This document shows positions 23,700-35,055 of a DNA stretch of 64,000 nt, piece by piece; the stretch's first letter is position 1, and every line of letters starts with the position of its first letter. The notes below the pieces were generated by a model. That model had not been told where the DNA came from. It made no database searches and saw only the letters and a program-made list of their open reading frames with translations. The DNA lies in assembly GCA_050084985.1 (NCBI GenBank), contig JBITNC010000001.1, positions 122,574,001-122,638,000 on the forward strand, read 5' to 3'. The DNA is from Nageia nagi (taxonomy: Eukaryota > Pinophyta). Position numbers and translations under genes: made by a program.

Positions 23700-24860
23700 A
23701 CTTCTTACTTTCACCCAAAGATCAAATCAAACTCTTGAAGCAACATTACTCATTTTGCAGCTCTTTTGGATAGATAATATTTGGACATAAGATATTTGAG
23801 AGGATTGACCTAAGCTATAAACTATGTTGTATTTCCAAGCATGTAATGTATTAAATTTTTAGTTGAGAAGATAATTGAAAAACACATCTTTTGTATTGGT
23901 CTATACCTTATCTCATAATCAAGTAACATTTTGCTGATATAGTAAATTGCTCTTTCTTTTTCTTTATAATATTTTTGAGCTAGCATTTCCCTTAATGCAT
24001 TTAATGTTGCTGAAATAGAAATCAATAAACTTTTTTCTAAACCTTAAGAGGCTAAAACTAGTGTATTAGTGAGATACCTTTTTATGTTTTCCAAATCCTT
24101 TTGATATTTTGCATCCTAAATGAATCTCTCATCCTTCTTTAACAAGTGAGACAATGGAGAGGTCATATCTACTAGTTGAGAATGAATCTTCCTATAACTT
24201 GAAATTTACCTTGAATACTTCTCAAATTATTAAAATTATTAGGAGGTGGTATGTACACAATGGATGAAACTTTCTTAGGATCCACCTTAATACCCGTTCT
24301 TGATACAATGAAATAAAGTAATTTACTTGATGAGAATCCAAATGTACACTTATGATGTTTCAACTTAAAACTGTACTCTCTTAATCATTGGAAAATATTT
24401 CTTAAATATGAAATGTGATCATCTTTTGCTATGTGTTTGGCTAGAATATCACCCACATACACCTTGATAGTGTTATGGATCATACCATAAAACATGCTTA
24501 CCATTTCTCTTTGATACATTGCACCTGCATTCTTCAAATTGAAAGGCATGACCACATAATAAAATGTGCCCTAATGACTAACAAAAGTTGTCTTATGTTG
24601 GTCTTGATTATTGATCCTTATTTGATTGTAACCATAAAAATCATCCATAAAAGATAAAATTTTATGGCCTGCTATTGAATCTATAATCATATCAATACTA
24701 AGAAAAGGAAAGGAATCTTTAGGGTATGCCTTGCTGATATCCTTGAAATAGGTATAACATTTTATTTCATAATTGGGATTAGTTGCAAGAAAAATGTTAT
24801 AAATCCATAGAGAATAATAAATAAAAATAATAAGACTAACAATGAGATATATTTTCAATT
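23700..24860 (-). pseudogene. Gypsy reverse transcriptase and native RNase H (18.6-28.6 kb element)
   Basis: 24,858-24,571 ends in FKDISKAYPKDSFPFLSIDM, then ILSFMDDFYGYNQIRI and HKTTFVSH. 24,570-24,370 continues GTFYYVVMPFNLKNAGAMYQ, and the active site reads YVGD (24,459-24,448) instead of YVDD, so a catalytic Asp is lost. 24,363-24,172 carries CTFGFSSSKLLYFIVSRTGI, VDPKK and LRSIQGKFQVIGRFI, the usual thumb region. 24,025-23,822 is the RNase H: AIYYISKMLLDYEIRY, then PIQKMCFSIIF and LIHYML. Together this is a standard but broken Gypsy RT-RNase H. Confidence 0.92.
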
Positions 24861-26089
24861 TCCGTTTTAATTATAAGAGCTACACTAAGATGCATTTTTG
24901 TAGGTTTCTATTAGATTGGTTTAGCATTTTCATTGATAACTAAACTATGAGTGATAAATCAAGATCAAGACTAGGCCTATCATAATAATACCAATAAAAT
25001 ACATTAGAAAACTCTTTTAATAGTAGGCAATACCTTTCATTTTCTTCCAAGGTTAACCAAGCCACCATTTTAATCAATGTTGTATCCTCTTAGGCACCAA
25101 TGTTTACTTCTACTATATCCTCACTAAGATAGGATATTTTATCACTAAGTTTTGTAGGCATAGTAAATGTCCCCAATATTACAACCAAACTTAATTGTAG
25201 AAAATATAGAGAATGAAGTGGTAGCACTATGATTCAAGAGACACCTAATGAATGAATCACTAGACCTAAGACTAGCTTCATAAAAAATGAACAAAAGGAA
25301 AGAAAAAGAGTAGGAAAATAACCTACAATATCTTCATCACCCTTGCAAACATCTTCTCCAAAGTAAGCCTGATATCACAAGAACTAAGTTACAAACCTCT
25401 TCTCACTAAATTTGGAGAAATCGCTTCTTGCCCCTAGCTTCTCAAGAATAGCATCATCATTTTAGATAATATCCAATCAAACTAGATTATTGGGTGGTAA
25501 GAATAGACCTACATAATAAGCTTGTAGGTCCTCCATAAAACTATGCATCATACCATAATGTAGCCACTCATCAAAGATATCACTAGTGTTGTCACGATCA
25601 TTACTATCAACATGCTAGATGATTGGTGTTGGAGAAGATGTGTTGGATGTTGACTCATCAAATCCAATTCCAATATTTCTCTTGTGTTGACCTTAATTTG
25701 GAATAGGCTCTATGATACCATTCTACTTTCACTAAACAATACTATTAAAATACATACTTACCTAACTTGATGAATTTTGTGAAATAGAAGTAGAATATTC
25801 ATTATTAGATGAGAATTTCCCCTCTTGTTCTTGATGTAAGACGCTCACATCTACAATTGGGTCTTATGTTTATTCAAGAATAGAGCAATGATGCTTAGTT
25901 TTATCCTCATTTGGATGATGTGGCTAAGTTTAAAAGTTAGATAGGGGTCATCCAAACTCTATGAACTTCTTCAATATGTCAATCTCCAAGATTTTGTATG
26001 TTCCTAGACTTACCTCTTGTAGAATGATATCATTGGTAAGATTTGGCTTGTCTTACTCATTGTCAACCAAATCGTATAGGATCTAAAAT

Positions 26090-26570
26090 GTTTCAGCTAC
26101 TTGGTATACATATGTAGGGTTGTCTTCTACATGAATTGAAAATTATTTTCTTTTATGAACAAATTTAGTTAACTTATGCAATGTGGAAGTAACAACCCTA
26201 AGCTTATGTATCTTTGGTATACTAAGCAACAAATTATATGGCAATTTCGCTTGAAAAAACATAAAATTTTTGATGAATAGATTTAACTCCTAATTTAATA
26301 AGCATAATAACATAACTAATTCATTCATTTTTAGTATTATCACATCCTCTTATGGTAATTGTAATTTTCTTCATTTTTGCATAACTAGAAGTACTTTTGG
26401 AATAACTTTACTGAAAAAAATTCACATTAGAACCAATATTAATCAAATATTTTCTAACAATAAAACCATCAACATTTACACATATATATAACCCTAAATT
26501 ATTTTCAATGACATATTCAATAGGAAATTCACTATCTTGGAAGCAAAGCATGTTACAAACTAAGTATGAA
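26090..26570 (-). pseudogene. Gypsy retropepsin (18.6-28.6 kb element)
   Basis: The minus strand reads VDGFIVRKYLINIGSNVNFF, matching the retropepsin VDG....KALIDTGSSVNFM block with the catalytic Asp changed to Asn. It is followed by KLGVKSIHQKFYVF and LLSIPKIHKLRVVTSTLHK, typical of plant Gypsy proteases. Stops interrupt. Confidence 0.7.
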
Positions 26571-26809
26571 TCAAGACTAGCTACTAATTCTATAAATTTA
26601 GCAACATGAATATCTACATCAATTTAATATTTTTAAATGCATAAAATAAAGAATATTTATGATCAATTGATAATTGTAAAAGATTGAAAATATATTTAGT
26701 TTCTCAAGGAGTTGTTACATACTAAAATTATATGGGATCTTCAATCTCTGTATCATGACTGAGTTGACATTCCCTTTAGGTCTTACTCTCCTACCAACAT
26801 TGCATAATT

Positions 26810-27760
26810 CCTAGTTGAAAATAACATTTACCTTAAGTTTTTCAGCTTCTTTTGAGTCTACTACACAAGCCTCATATTGTATTTTTCCATCATCCAACAA
26901 TTTTTGCAATTGTTTTCTTAGGATCATGCAAGCATTTGTCTTGTGATCTTTAACCTTATGATATTCATAAAATTCTAACTCATTGTACCAACTAGGTTTA
27001 TCATTATAGGGGTTAGCTCTTATTTTGTATCAGGTTTGATTAATCCCTTTTGTAAATAATCCTTGAATATAATTGAGGGAGCCAAAGATAACCTTTTATT
27101 TTTCTTAAAATTTTACTTTACTTAAATCTTTTGTTATTCCTTGATTTGTGGTTCTTCTATGGCATGAAAATATTTATCTTCCTTTTTATAATATCTCCAT
27201 CCTTTTGTCTCTTAGGGGGATTTCCATATTTTAGGTCACCCATGTAAACTAAGCACATATCCTTTTGTGTGATCCTATGCACAATCTCTATGAATGGAAG
27301 TGTCATGTACTTCAAGGTGATGAACTTCAACTTAAGGTGAATGTTATGAATAAACATAGATGTGATATGAGACTCATATAATGGATCTTGTATCATGCTC
27401 TATATCTTTTAAAATATTTATGCAAACTTATCAAATATTTCATTTGGCCCTTAGATAGTACTAATTAAATATAAAACTATCATTTGCCTAGGAGCACTAT
27501 ATTAGAAATGTATGTAGAATTCTGATATAAGTTATGTATTGTAATTAATAGATTTAGTGGATAAAGAGAAGAACATCACCTTTGAATGTGGTTAGAAAAT
27601 ATTTTACCATCAAATTGTAATCCACTCCAAATTTCAATTTGAGTTTCATCTCAAAAGCCTTGATACAAGCCATAGGATCTCTCTCACCATGATATGTATC
27701 GAAAATAGGTTCCACTTGAAGATCCAATGCCCTAGTATTGTGAATTTCATCACATAGCAT
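26810..27760 (-). pseudogene. Gypsy gag (18.6-28.6 kb element)
   Basis: 27,760-27,554 has the capsid-type motif DTYHGERDPMACIKAFEMKL, then MVKYFLTTFKGDVLLFIH (family F..tL.G.A..Wf). 27,396-27,157 continues with gag-like HITSMFIHNIH and LKYMTLPFIEIVHRI. At 27,000-26,810 FYEYHKVKDHKTNACMILRK is a zinc-knuckle-like Cys/His block of the kind seen in this gag class. Separated by stops and frameshifts. Confidence 0.75.
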
Positions 27761-28039
27761 ATTTGAATTCCTAAAAATGAGAGGATTAACTCCAACTAAC
27801 TAACTATTGTCCCCAATGTTGGAACCTTCACTTCTACAATTTTTTTAATAAAGCATTTTTTCATATTAGCTTTGGTTGGATCATCAAAGTTATTGACCAT
27901 GGTAAGAAGCTTAGTTGATTCCATTTCTAAAATACTTGAAATACTATTAATCCTATCCAAAAATCCAAGGGTTTTAACAAAACAAGTGAAGGATAAAGTG
28001 ATTTATCGAAAAGGAGTTAGGTTCACCAATTGTTATAAC

Positions 28040-28622
28040 TGAAAGATACTAACTTGTACTTTACCTATCACAATGAATGAAGGTGGTATTCAATTGAAAG
28101 GATATGAATGATGAGATTACCTATTTAATAGAGCTACAAAATCATCCTCAACCCAATGGTAGTGCTAGGATCCCAATAATATTACCTAGTTATTATTCCA
28201 TATTACCTCATTGTTTTGCTTGATATCATTGTTCCTTTGAAACTTGAAATATCATACACACATGGATGGATAAGATATTAGGAATGCATAGCTCAATGTA
28301 TAAAAAAATTGAGATATGATCTGAGTGACATTAAGGAACATCAATCAAGAATGACATAATTAGTTACCACCTATCAAGGATTCAGGATCATGTCATTTTT
28401 TCTTATGCACAATCGCTCCATATTTATAGGTAATAGGTCTAGTGCCAAGGATCCTCTATAGGCTTATTGTGATGTCGGGCCAATCTATTATCATAAAAAA
28501 TAAAGGTATATGAGAGTACATAATGAAAAGAGCATTTATTTAATTAAATAAATAAATTCTTTTAATTATCTAAAAGGGTATTTTAATTAAATTAAAATTC
28601 CTTTTTAGATGTTAATAAGAAA
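28040..28622 (-). repeat. 5' LTR of the 18.6-28.6 kb Gypsy element
   Basis: Begins TGAAAGATACTAACTTGTAC on the plus strand and aligns along its length with 18,567-19,117. Inside, on the minus strand just past its end, is ATTGGTGAACC, a possible primer binding site whose tRNA I could not assign. Confidence 0.85.
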
Positions 28623-29429
28623 TAACTTAGTTTATTGTTCTATTTATTCTCTTAATGGCATATTAAATAAGTTTGTATCTTCATCTAAGATGATATCTCA
28701 ATTACAAATCTTAGTATTCATGATATTATCAAACAGTCCCTCCATTTACATCATGTTTCCTACACCTTGTTCACTACTATGATTACTATGGTTTCTTTTT
28801 ATGGTCCATACAAGGGATACTATATTGAAAATTTTATTATTTCTACCCTTCATCTTATTATAAGAAAACCTTCATTCATTTTCCTAATTTATGTAACTCC
28901 TTACATGCAAATTTTGTACTCAAGGATCTTTTAAAAACTATCAATCATTGGTTTCTTTTCATCCTTATGGATATTATATTCATCAATAACATTGTATTGT
29001 TTCTAATTATCATAATGATAGTTATTAACAAGATTATGATGCTCAACATCATGTAGTGTTACATTCTTTATTCCTTACACATTATTGTAATTTTATTTTC
29101 TATTCTTTATTGATAATCTTATCTTTATGTTCTTATCGATTAGTAATGTTACCTTGATCATTAGTAATATTAGTAAAAATAGATCAAATAACTTTTCTCT
29201 TTATCATTTTGTTACATGCTTTTGGTTGTACCTCTTAAAATAGATTTCTAACTTCATAACCAATCTCAATTTAATTATATTAGGGTTTTTTAAAATGTAA
29301 AATACTATATTCTACTCCTTCATTTTCACTCTCATATTAATATGTACCTTATTCTTCTTGATATATTTTAATGATATAAATTCTCATTGCTATCCTTTTA
29401 AATATTTCATAATATCACCATCAACAAAT
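28623..29429. other. Unassigned AT-rich sequence
   Basis: Nothing recognised between the Gypsy 5' LTR and the inverted repeat. Confidence 0.35.
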
Positions 29430-30385
29430 GGATACTATACTTCTTTATATTCCATATATTATAACATATTTAGGTAAACAAATGACCCCATTGAAATGAA
29501 CCTCATAGGATTAACAAAATTTAGATACTAAATAGACCAAAAATACTTTTGTTGCAATTTCAACATTACTTATGGTAGAACATAATTGTTGATATCATTT
29601 CAATAATACTAAATCGTACAACATGGACAACATATGGTCCTTGTTGAAATAGGCTCTCATCATACTACAAATAAAATGAAGATTACATCATTACAATATT
29701 GAGGAATATATTTCTTGTCGCAAGATAGTCCCCAAGGAAATGGATTTATATCAAGTTTGTAGTTAACAAAAAAATCTCAACTCCCATCATTCTTTATTCA
29801 TATACTATCATAGTCTTGATGCATCCATGGGAATTAAAAAATAATGAGTTTTTCTAGGAATTATAGAGTGTATATAATGAGAGAAAACTAATAGTTGTAT
29901 AAGGGGACTACTAAGGGTTGATTCACTAGTTGAATCATTATATTGATATATACATGGATGCAATAATAATATGATAATATATAGAAAAAAATGATAATAC
30001 CAATAGTTTATTTATTTGACTACAAACTTTATGTAGATTCATTTCCTTGGGGAATATCTTACAATTAATATTTGTTGATCTATGTCAAATGAAATACCAT
30101 TTTGAAATACATGCCCTCAAGATTGTGATGTTGTAATCTTGATTTTGTTTATAGTTTGATGAGAGCCTATTTAGTAAGGTCTATATGATTTCCATATTTT
30201 AGGAATTAATATTATTGAAATGATATTAATAATGGTATTATGCAAGAATTTATTATCAAGTTAGAGTATTTATAGTCTATTTAGCCTTCAAATTTCATAA
30301 GTCCTATGAGGTTCATTAAAATGGGACCATTCATTTTATTGGATATGTCATATTTTCTCTTTATAATTATAGTATTCACTAGACA
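29430..30385. repeat. Large imperfect inverted repeat (foldback-like)
   Basis: Left arm about 29,430-29,765 and right arm about 30,018-30,385 are reverse complements with substitutions and an offset of about 30 bp. Landmarks: AACCTCATAGGA (29,499-29,510) against TCCTATGAGGTT (30,302-30,313); AGGCTCTCATCA against TGATGAGAGCCT; CCCCAAGGAAATG against CATTTCCTTGGGG; AGTTTGTAGT against ACTACAAACT. Loop about 250 bp. A transcript would fold into a long hairpin. It resembles a foldback or MITE-like element, though no target-site duplication was found. Confidence 0.8.
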
Positions 30386-31300
30386 CTACATGTAGACAAA
30401 AAAAAATGAAATGCAATAAACATAGCACTATGTTTCTATAAATCGAATACTGAAGTATACATATGAAATATACTAGTTATAACAATGATAAGCATGCGCC
30501 TTCACTAGATCTGAAGGAACAAACTATAATCCATACTCTCATGCAATCACCATTCTTTTGGATATAGAAATCATGATGTCAGCATCTTAAATTTCATAGA
30601 CCATCGATGATGTAAAATAACTAGAATTAGATATAGAAATTAAAAAGTAAGAAATACAATGAAGGATAGATAACATATACACAGATAGATGGTGTTACAA
30701 AATACCATTGTTATTCATATATATGATATGCATGTATTCTCCTATTCGATTGATGATGATCTTCTCCTCTATAAATCATTTCCATTGATATTATTTTATA
30801 ACAATATTTGGATCTTCCCTTTTCCATGGTATCATCATATATTACATAGTTTATGATGCCTTTATAGATATTTACACCACTTACATTATTTAGTGGTCCT
30901 TTTACATTGATTATATTACTTTGGGTGTATTTTTAACATTTTTATATAAATATCTCTTTATTCTATAAAAAGAATTATTTAATAAATAAGAATTCAATTT
31001 TAGGCATCAGTAAAAAAATATGATGAAATATTTTCCTTTTACCTTGTGAGTATGCAAGCATGAAAATAAATGTACATTCATATTTGATATTGGATATTCT
31101 TACATTCTAGCATCCATGTATTGATACAAAAGAGGTATATAAATACAAGATGTTGATGAGCCATAATGAATGACATCGACAACATGCAAAAATACTGCAA
31201 ACAATATGGATGCGTTGAATTTTGACTCTATTTTTTTACTGTAGAAAGAAAATAGATTTAAAAATATCATTAACAAAAAAATTATGTTAGAAATGTCATG
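30386..31300. other. Unassigned AT-rich sequence
   Basis: No gene or motif recognised. A 67-codon minus-strand frame at 31,303-31,100 is hydrophobic but resembles no family I know and is probably chance. Confidence 0.35.
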
Positions 31301-31304
31301 CAAT

Positions 31305-31660
31305 AGGTCTTGGATACATAATGAGATGTATTTTCCATTGGGTGTGAGCCAATGCCAACATTCTCACTAACGGTTGTATCATTGGTTTACTTTTAAGTGA
31401 GTGAATTTTACTAGCTATATCAATGGCTATCAATGATCATACATTTTATGTATATGATATGAACACATTATGCTTTTATTATATAAGTATAATCATGTAT
31501 GGATACATAGTAAGGTGTATCATCCATTGGATATGAACCAATGTCAACATCCTTACTAACAACTGTATCATTGGTTTTCTTTTAAGTGATGTGAACTCTC
31601 ACTAGTCATATCATTGGCCATATATGATTAGGCATTTTATGTCTTTGATCCAAAAATATT
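31305..31660. repeat. Tandem duplication, about 189 bp, two copies
   Basis: Copies begin with GGATACATA at 31,312 and 31,501. Both contain a CATTGG..ATGARCCAATG palindrome-like block, CTGTATCATTGGTTT-like and CTTTTAAGTGA. It lies just past the integrase fragment on its 3' side and could be LTR or 3' non-coding sequence of that element. Confidence 0.75.
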
Positions 31661-31859
31661 ATGATTGCTATTTTAATTTTTGTATTTTTCTAAATTTTAC
31701 GATATTGATGATGTATAAGTAGAAATACAACATTGACATCATTTTAAAAGTAAAAATAAAAATATATTATACATGTACCTCTTCTTGATGCATCATGATA
31801 ATTTGAGGCATGGGATTATGTGCTTCATGTATAAGAGTATTTTAGGTGCATGTTATTGA

Positions 31860-32740
31860 AGGTTTTTGGCTCTTCTTTGCTATCCATGAAAGATAACCTA
31901 TATGCACTTGATCTTGTAACATCCATTACAATAAATACTCTTATCCAATTTTGCTCAAGCTTTCCATTCACTTCATCATTTTCTATATTTTTTTGATGTT
32001 TTCCTTTAGTACCAAGTCTCTTACTTGGAATATCTTTGGCTTGACTTTTTTGCTAATGCTCTCTTCAGTTTTTGCATGATATGCTTTCTAATGTTAATAG
32101 CTTGAATTCATTTTTCATCAAGAGCTTCTAATTGTTCATACCAATATCTCTTGTACCATAAACTAATGAAAATGGAGTTTCCCAAGTAGTAGTCCTTACA
32201 CTTGTTTGATATGTCCAAAGTACATAAGGAAATTGCTCATGTCAATCTCTCTTGTACCTATTCCACATTTTTGATAAAATGCTCTTAATTATTTTATTTG
32301 ATGCTTCTATCTACCCATTTCCTTATGGATAGTGAATTGAAAAAAACTTTTGATTGATATGAAATTTTTTGCAAAATATTTCATTTCTTTAGCTTTGAAG
32401 TTTGGTCCATTATCCATTATCAATTATTGTGGATATTCTCAATTAAGAAATGTATGATCATTTGTTATGTAATTAACTTTATAAAACCCACTTATACCCA
32501 TTTGGTTGTATATTATGTTGCTATAATAATGAATTTATGCCTATCTCTTGAGTGTGGATTGATTAAGCCAATTATGTCTATGCCCCAAATTACAAAAGGC
32601 CATGGTGAAACAACCAAATTAAAGTCTTATGTTGGCCTTTTTTTGAGATTGGAGTGTTTTCACACTAAAAAAGTCTTCATATGAAATTTGCAATATTCTT
32701 CCATTATGGACAGTAATATCCTATGCACAAGAACTTTATG
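31860..32740 (-). pseudogene. Isolated Gypsy integrase fragment
   Basis: On the minus strand: WGIDIIGLI-like start with PHSRDRHKFIIIAT, TKWV, then DNGPNFKAKEMKYF, an EASNK..KSILSK block (catalytic Glu), YVLWTYQTSVRTTTWETPFS and LVYG, and a C-terminal RDLVLKEN and YRLS-like segment. All integrase landmarks are present across four or five frame breaks. No reverse transcriptase lies to the right, where non-coding sequence and a minisatellite begin at 32,750. It is similar to, but not the same family as, the other two Gypsy integrases in the window. Confidence 0.8.
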
Positions 32741-33001
32741 TATAAAACCAATGCAAAAAATGCCCCCTAAATAGGCCCTCATGTGTTAGTCATAAAATGA
32801 CACTGAGAGGAGGGATGAATCATTATAGTAAATCAATTCCTCAATATTTAAAACTAAATTAGTGCAAAAAAGCAAAGCACATCAATAAAAATATCGCACA
32901 ACATAAGATGTAACAAGGTTCACTAATTTAGCTACATCCTTGGAAATGACTTCTTGGACTTCCATCTAAATACAAACTTTGTAAAGCATCAACTTTACAA
33001 A

Positions 33002-33342
33002 TAATTTACCAACATACATTAGAAGGATAACTAACCCCTAATTTACTAGCACCAACTATAAGGATACACTAATCCTCTAATTTACTAGCACTAATTGAAA
33101 GGAGACACCAATATCCTAATTTACCAACACAAACTGGAAAAAGACACTAATCCTCTAATTTACCAACATCAAATAGAAGGAGATATGTTCCCCTAATTTA
33201 CCAACACCAAGTGGAATGAGTATTAACCCTTAATTTACTAACATCAAATGGAAGGAGACACCAATCACCTAATTTACCAGCATCAAACTAGAAGGAGATA
33301 CTAATCCCTTGATTTACCAACACCAATTTGAAGGAGTACTCT
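33002..33342. repeat. 39-bp minisatellite, about nine copies
   Basis: TAATTTAC or its one-base variant starts at 33,002, 33,039, 33,078, 33,117, 33,156, 33,194, 33,231, 33,270 and 33,309: spacing 37-39 bp. Each unit continues YAGCACYAA or CAACACCAA, then GAAGGAGAYAC and CAATCC-like. The array stops exactly where the long LTR copy A begins (33,343). Confidence 0.9.
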
Positions 33343-34543
33343 TGATCAGTATAATGTAACCTCAAAGGTTTGGTATGGTCAAGTTCTCCATTTCTTGCAA
33401 TAGTATGGTCCTTAAGAGAGCAAAAATGATGGGGATGCTCTTGTGTAGTTTTCTTCTCAATCTTTGGGTCATAGGCTGGTACCTATCTATTGTAAAAGTT
33501 AAAAGTAACAAGAAAGAGATAAAAGGTTAAGACTAACAAGAAAGAGATGAACACTGTTAAACTAAAAGCAAACAAAACTAAATACCATGGGCATTATAGC
33601 ATGGGTTGCAATCCATATCCAAGATTAAGAATAGCAAACTATCTTACCCTTAGTGCTCACAATCATAATACACAACCACAACTTGAGATAGCATCTCATA
33701 CATAACATTCACAAAATGTAATAGATAGTCACTTGTTCAAAGGGAAAAGCATTATCATATACAAAAGCATCTTATGAACTTGGGAAAATTTTCTAGAATG
33801 TCCAACCATTTGGACTTACAATAGTCCATTATTTATACATTTTTCTCCTTGATTGAGTGGTTGTTTAACATTAATACTCATAACTACTCTACTTGATTGA
33901 AAATAGTAAATAAAACTATTTATAGATATATATATTCTGATTACAACTGTGTTAGATTACATAGTGAACAAGTACAATCAATGTTGAGATCTGAGAATTT
34001 GAAATTTATAAGTCATACTTATTAAGCTATAATACTCCTTATTTATTATTGACTAATTTCTTTAATTTTGTAGGTGATTGAAGATGCACTCTCTATAGGT
34101 TGATTGGTATATTCAGGCATTGTATTCTATCAGTAGTGACCTACTTCTCTATAATGATAAATGATAAGCATTGTAACTCCTAGTTGCATGTAATAGTGAG
34201 TGTAATAAATAATGTATCATTTAATACCTAGGAGGAATGGCTACTATCATATCAAAATGAGTTGTAGTTGACACATTGACAAGCCTCAGGGTCAAACACT
34301 CATGATCAAGTGGACCTAGGTGTTCCTACATACCCATTATTTCTTCTTTTATTTGGTGGTTTCTATTTTTCTTTAGGGTTTGTAGTGATGGTCAAGCTTT
34401 ATTTAACACCCATGGATTTTAGACAAAAGATGTGACATCATGATTCAAAATTGGCAGTTTATACTTAGTTGGCTTTATGAAATATATCCCACTAAATATG
34501 GTACTTCTCATTAAATGTGGTACTTCCCACTGAAATGTGGTAC
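33343..34543 (-). repeat. Long Gypsy LTR copy A, part 1 (U5-R-U3 start)
   Basis: Starts TGATCAGTATAATGTAAC, like copies B and C. It carries the shared R-region phrases (GGTTTGGTATGGTCA, CAATCCATATC, CATAATACACAACCA) and a minus-strand TATAAATA at 33,837-33,830. A TGACATCA octamer lies at 34,433. It is cut at 34,543 by the Copia insertion and resumes at 43,428. Confidence 0.85.
33830..33837 (-). promoter_or_regulatory. TATA box of LTR copy A
   Basis: TATAAATA on the minus strand, at the position conserved in copies B and C. Transcription would run leftwards. Confidence 0.6.
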
Positions 34544-35041
34544 TGCTAGAATGTATAATGCATTATTGTAAAGGTTTGTATTAAATCTTCTATGTAAGTT
34601 CACTAATAATTAAGGGTGTCATATGATACCTTATGTATTTAAGTGAATATGATAATGTAATTTATCCTACACTCCATGTCATAAGCATGCCCCTTGGGTA
34701 AAAGGATGTGCATGTCATGCTTTTGTACACTAGATGAAAGGGTGATCTAAAGAGGGATTTTGGCCTATAAATAGAAGGCTCCCTCTTTGTGATTATATAC
34801 CAATTTGTGGATAAAATTTGGTAAAGGATAGTGTTTAGGAGTTGAGATTAGGAGGATTGTAAGAGAGTTGTATTTGTGATTGAAGTAAAGATCTAGTTAA
34901 TGGATGTACTCCTAGTTGGAGAAACACTTACATCTTGTGTTATCTTTGTGAGATTGCTTTGTGTGATAGTTAGATGTGAATTGAAGATTTCATATGATTT
35001 TGGTAGTTTAGGATTGTTCATGTTATAGTTCAATTCTCTCA
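34544..35041 (+). repeat. Copia 5' LTR
   Basis: 498 bp, TGCTAGAATG to CTCTCA. TATAAATA at 34,766 within GGCCTATAAATAGAAGGCTC gives the promoter; the same phrase is in the 3' LTR. Confidence 0.95.
34766..34773 (+). promoter_or_regulatory. Copia LTR TATA box
   Basis: TATAAATA followed by GAAGGCTCCCTC, conserved at 43,142 in the other LTR. Confidence 0.7.
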
Positions 35042-35043
35042 TT

Positions 35044-35055
35044 TGGTATCAAAGC
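35044..35055 (+). promoter_or_regulatory. Copia primer binding site
   Basis: TGGTATCAAAGC, two bases after the LTR end. It is complementary to the 3' end of plant initiator-methionine tRNA with one mismatch to the canonical TGGTATCAGAGC. Confidence 0.85.

Larger units (their letters stand above)
18567..28622 (-). mobile_element. Ty3/Gypsy retrotransposon, Tat-like organisation, about 10 kb
   Basis: A minus-strand element bounded by two divergent LTRs. Reading from right to left the order is gag, zinc-knuckle-like motif, protease, reverse transcriptase, RNase H, a second RNase H and integrase. An extra RNase H between the native one and integrase is the known mark of the plant Tat lineage. 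All parts carry stops and lost catalytic residues. No 5-bp target-site duplication is visible at the estimated ends. A 560-bp direct duplication lies once inside pol and once beside the left LTR. Confidence 0.85.

Noticed and set aside
18567-28622. Target-site duplication for the 18.6-28.6 kb Gypsy element
   Set aside because: Flanks ATTTA and TAACT do not match at the estimated ends; the terminal bases are mutated, so no duplication is claimed.
33002-33342. CRISPR-like array
   Set aside because: Units are contiguous diverged minisatellite repeats with no unique spacers, in a plant nuclear context.
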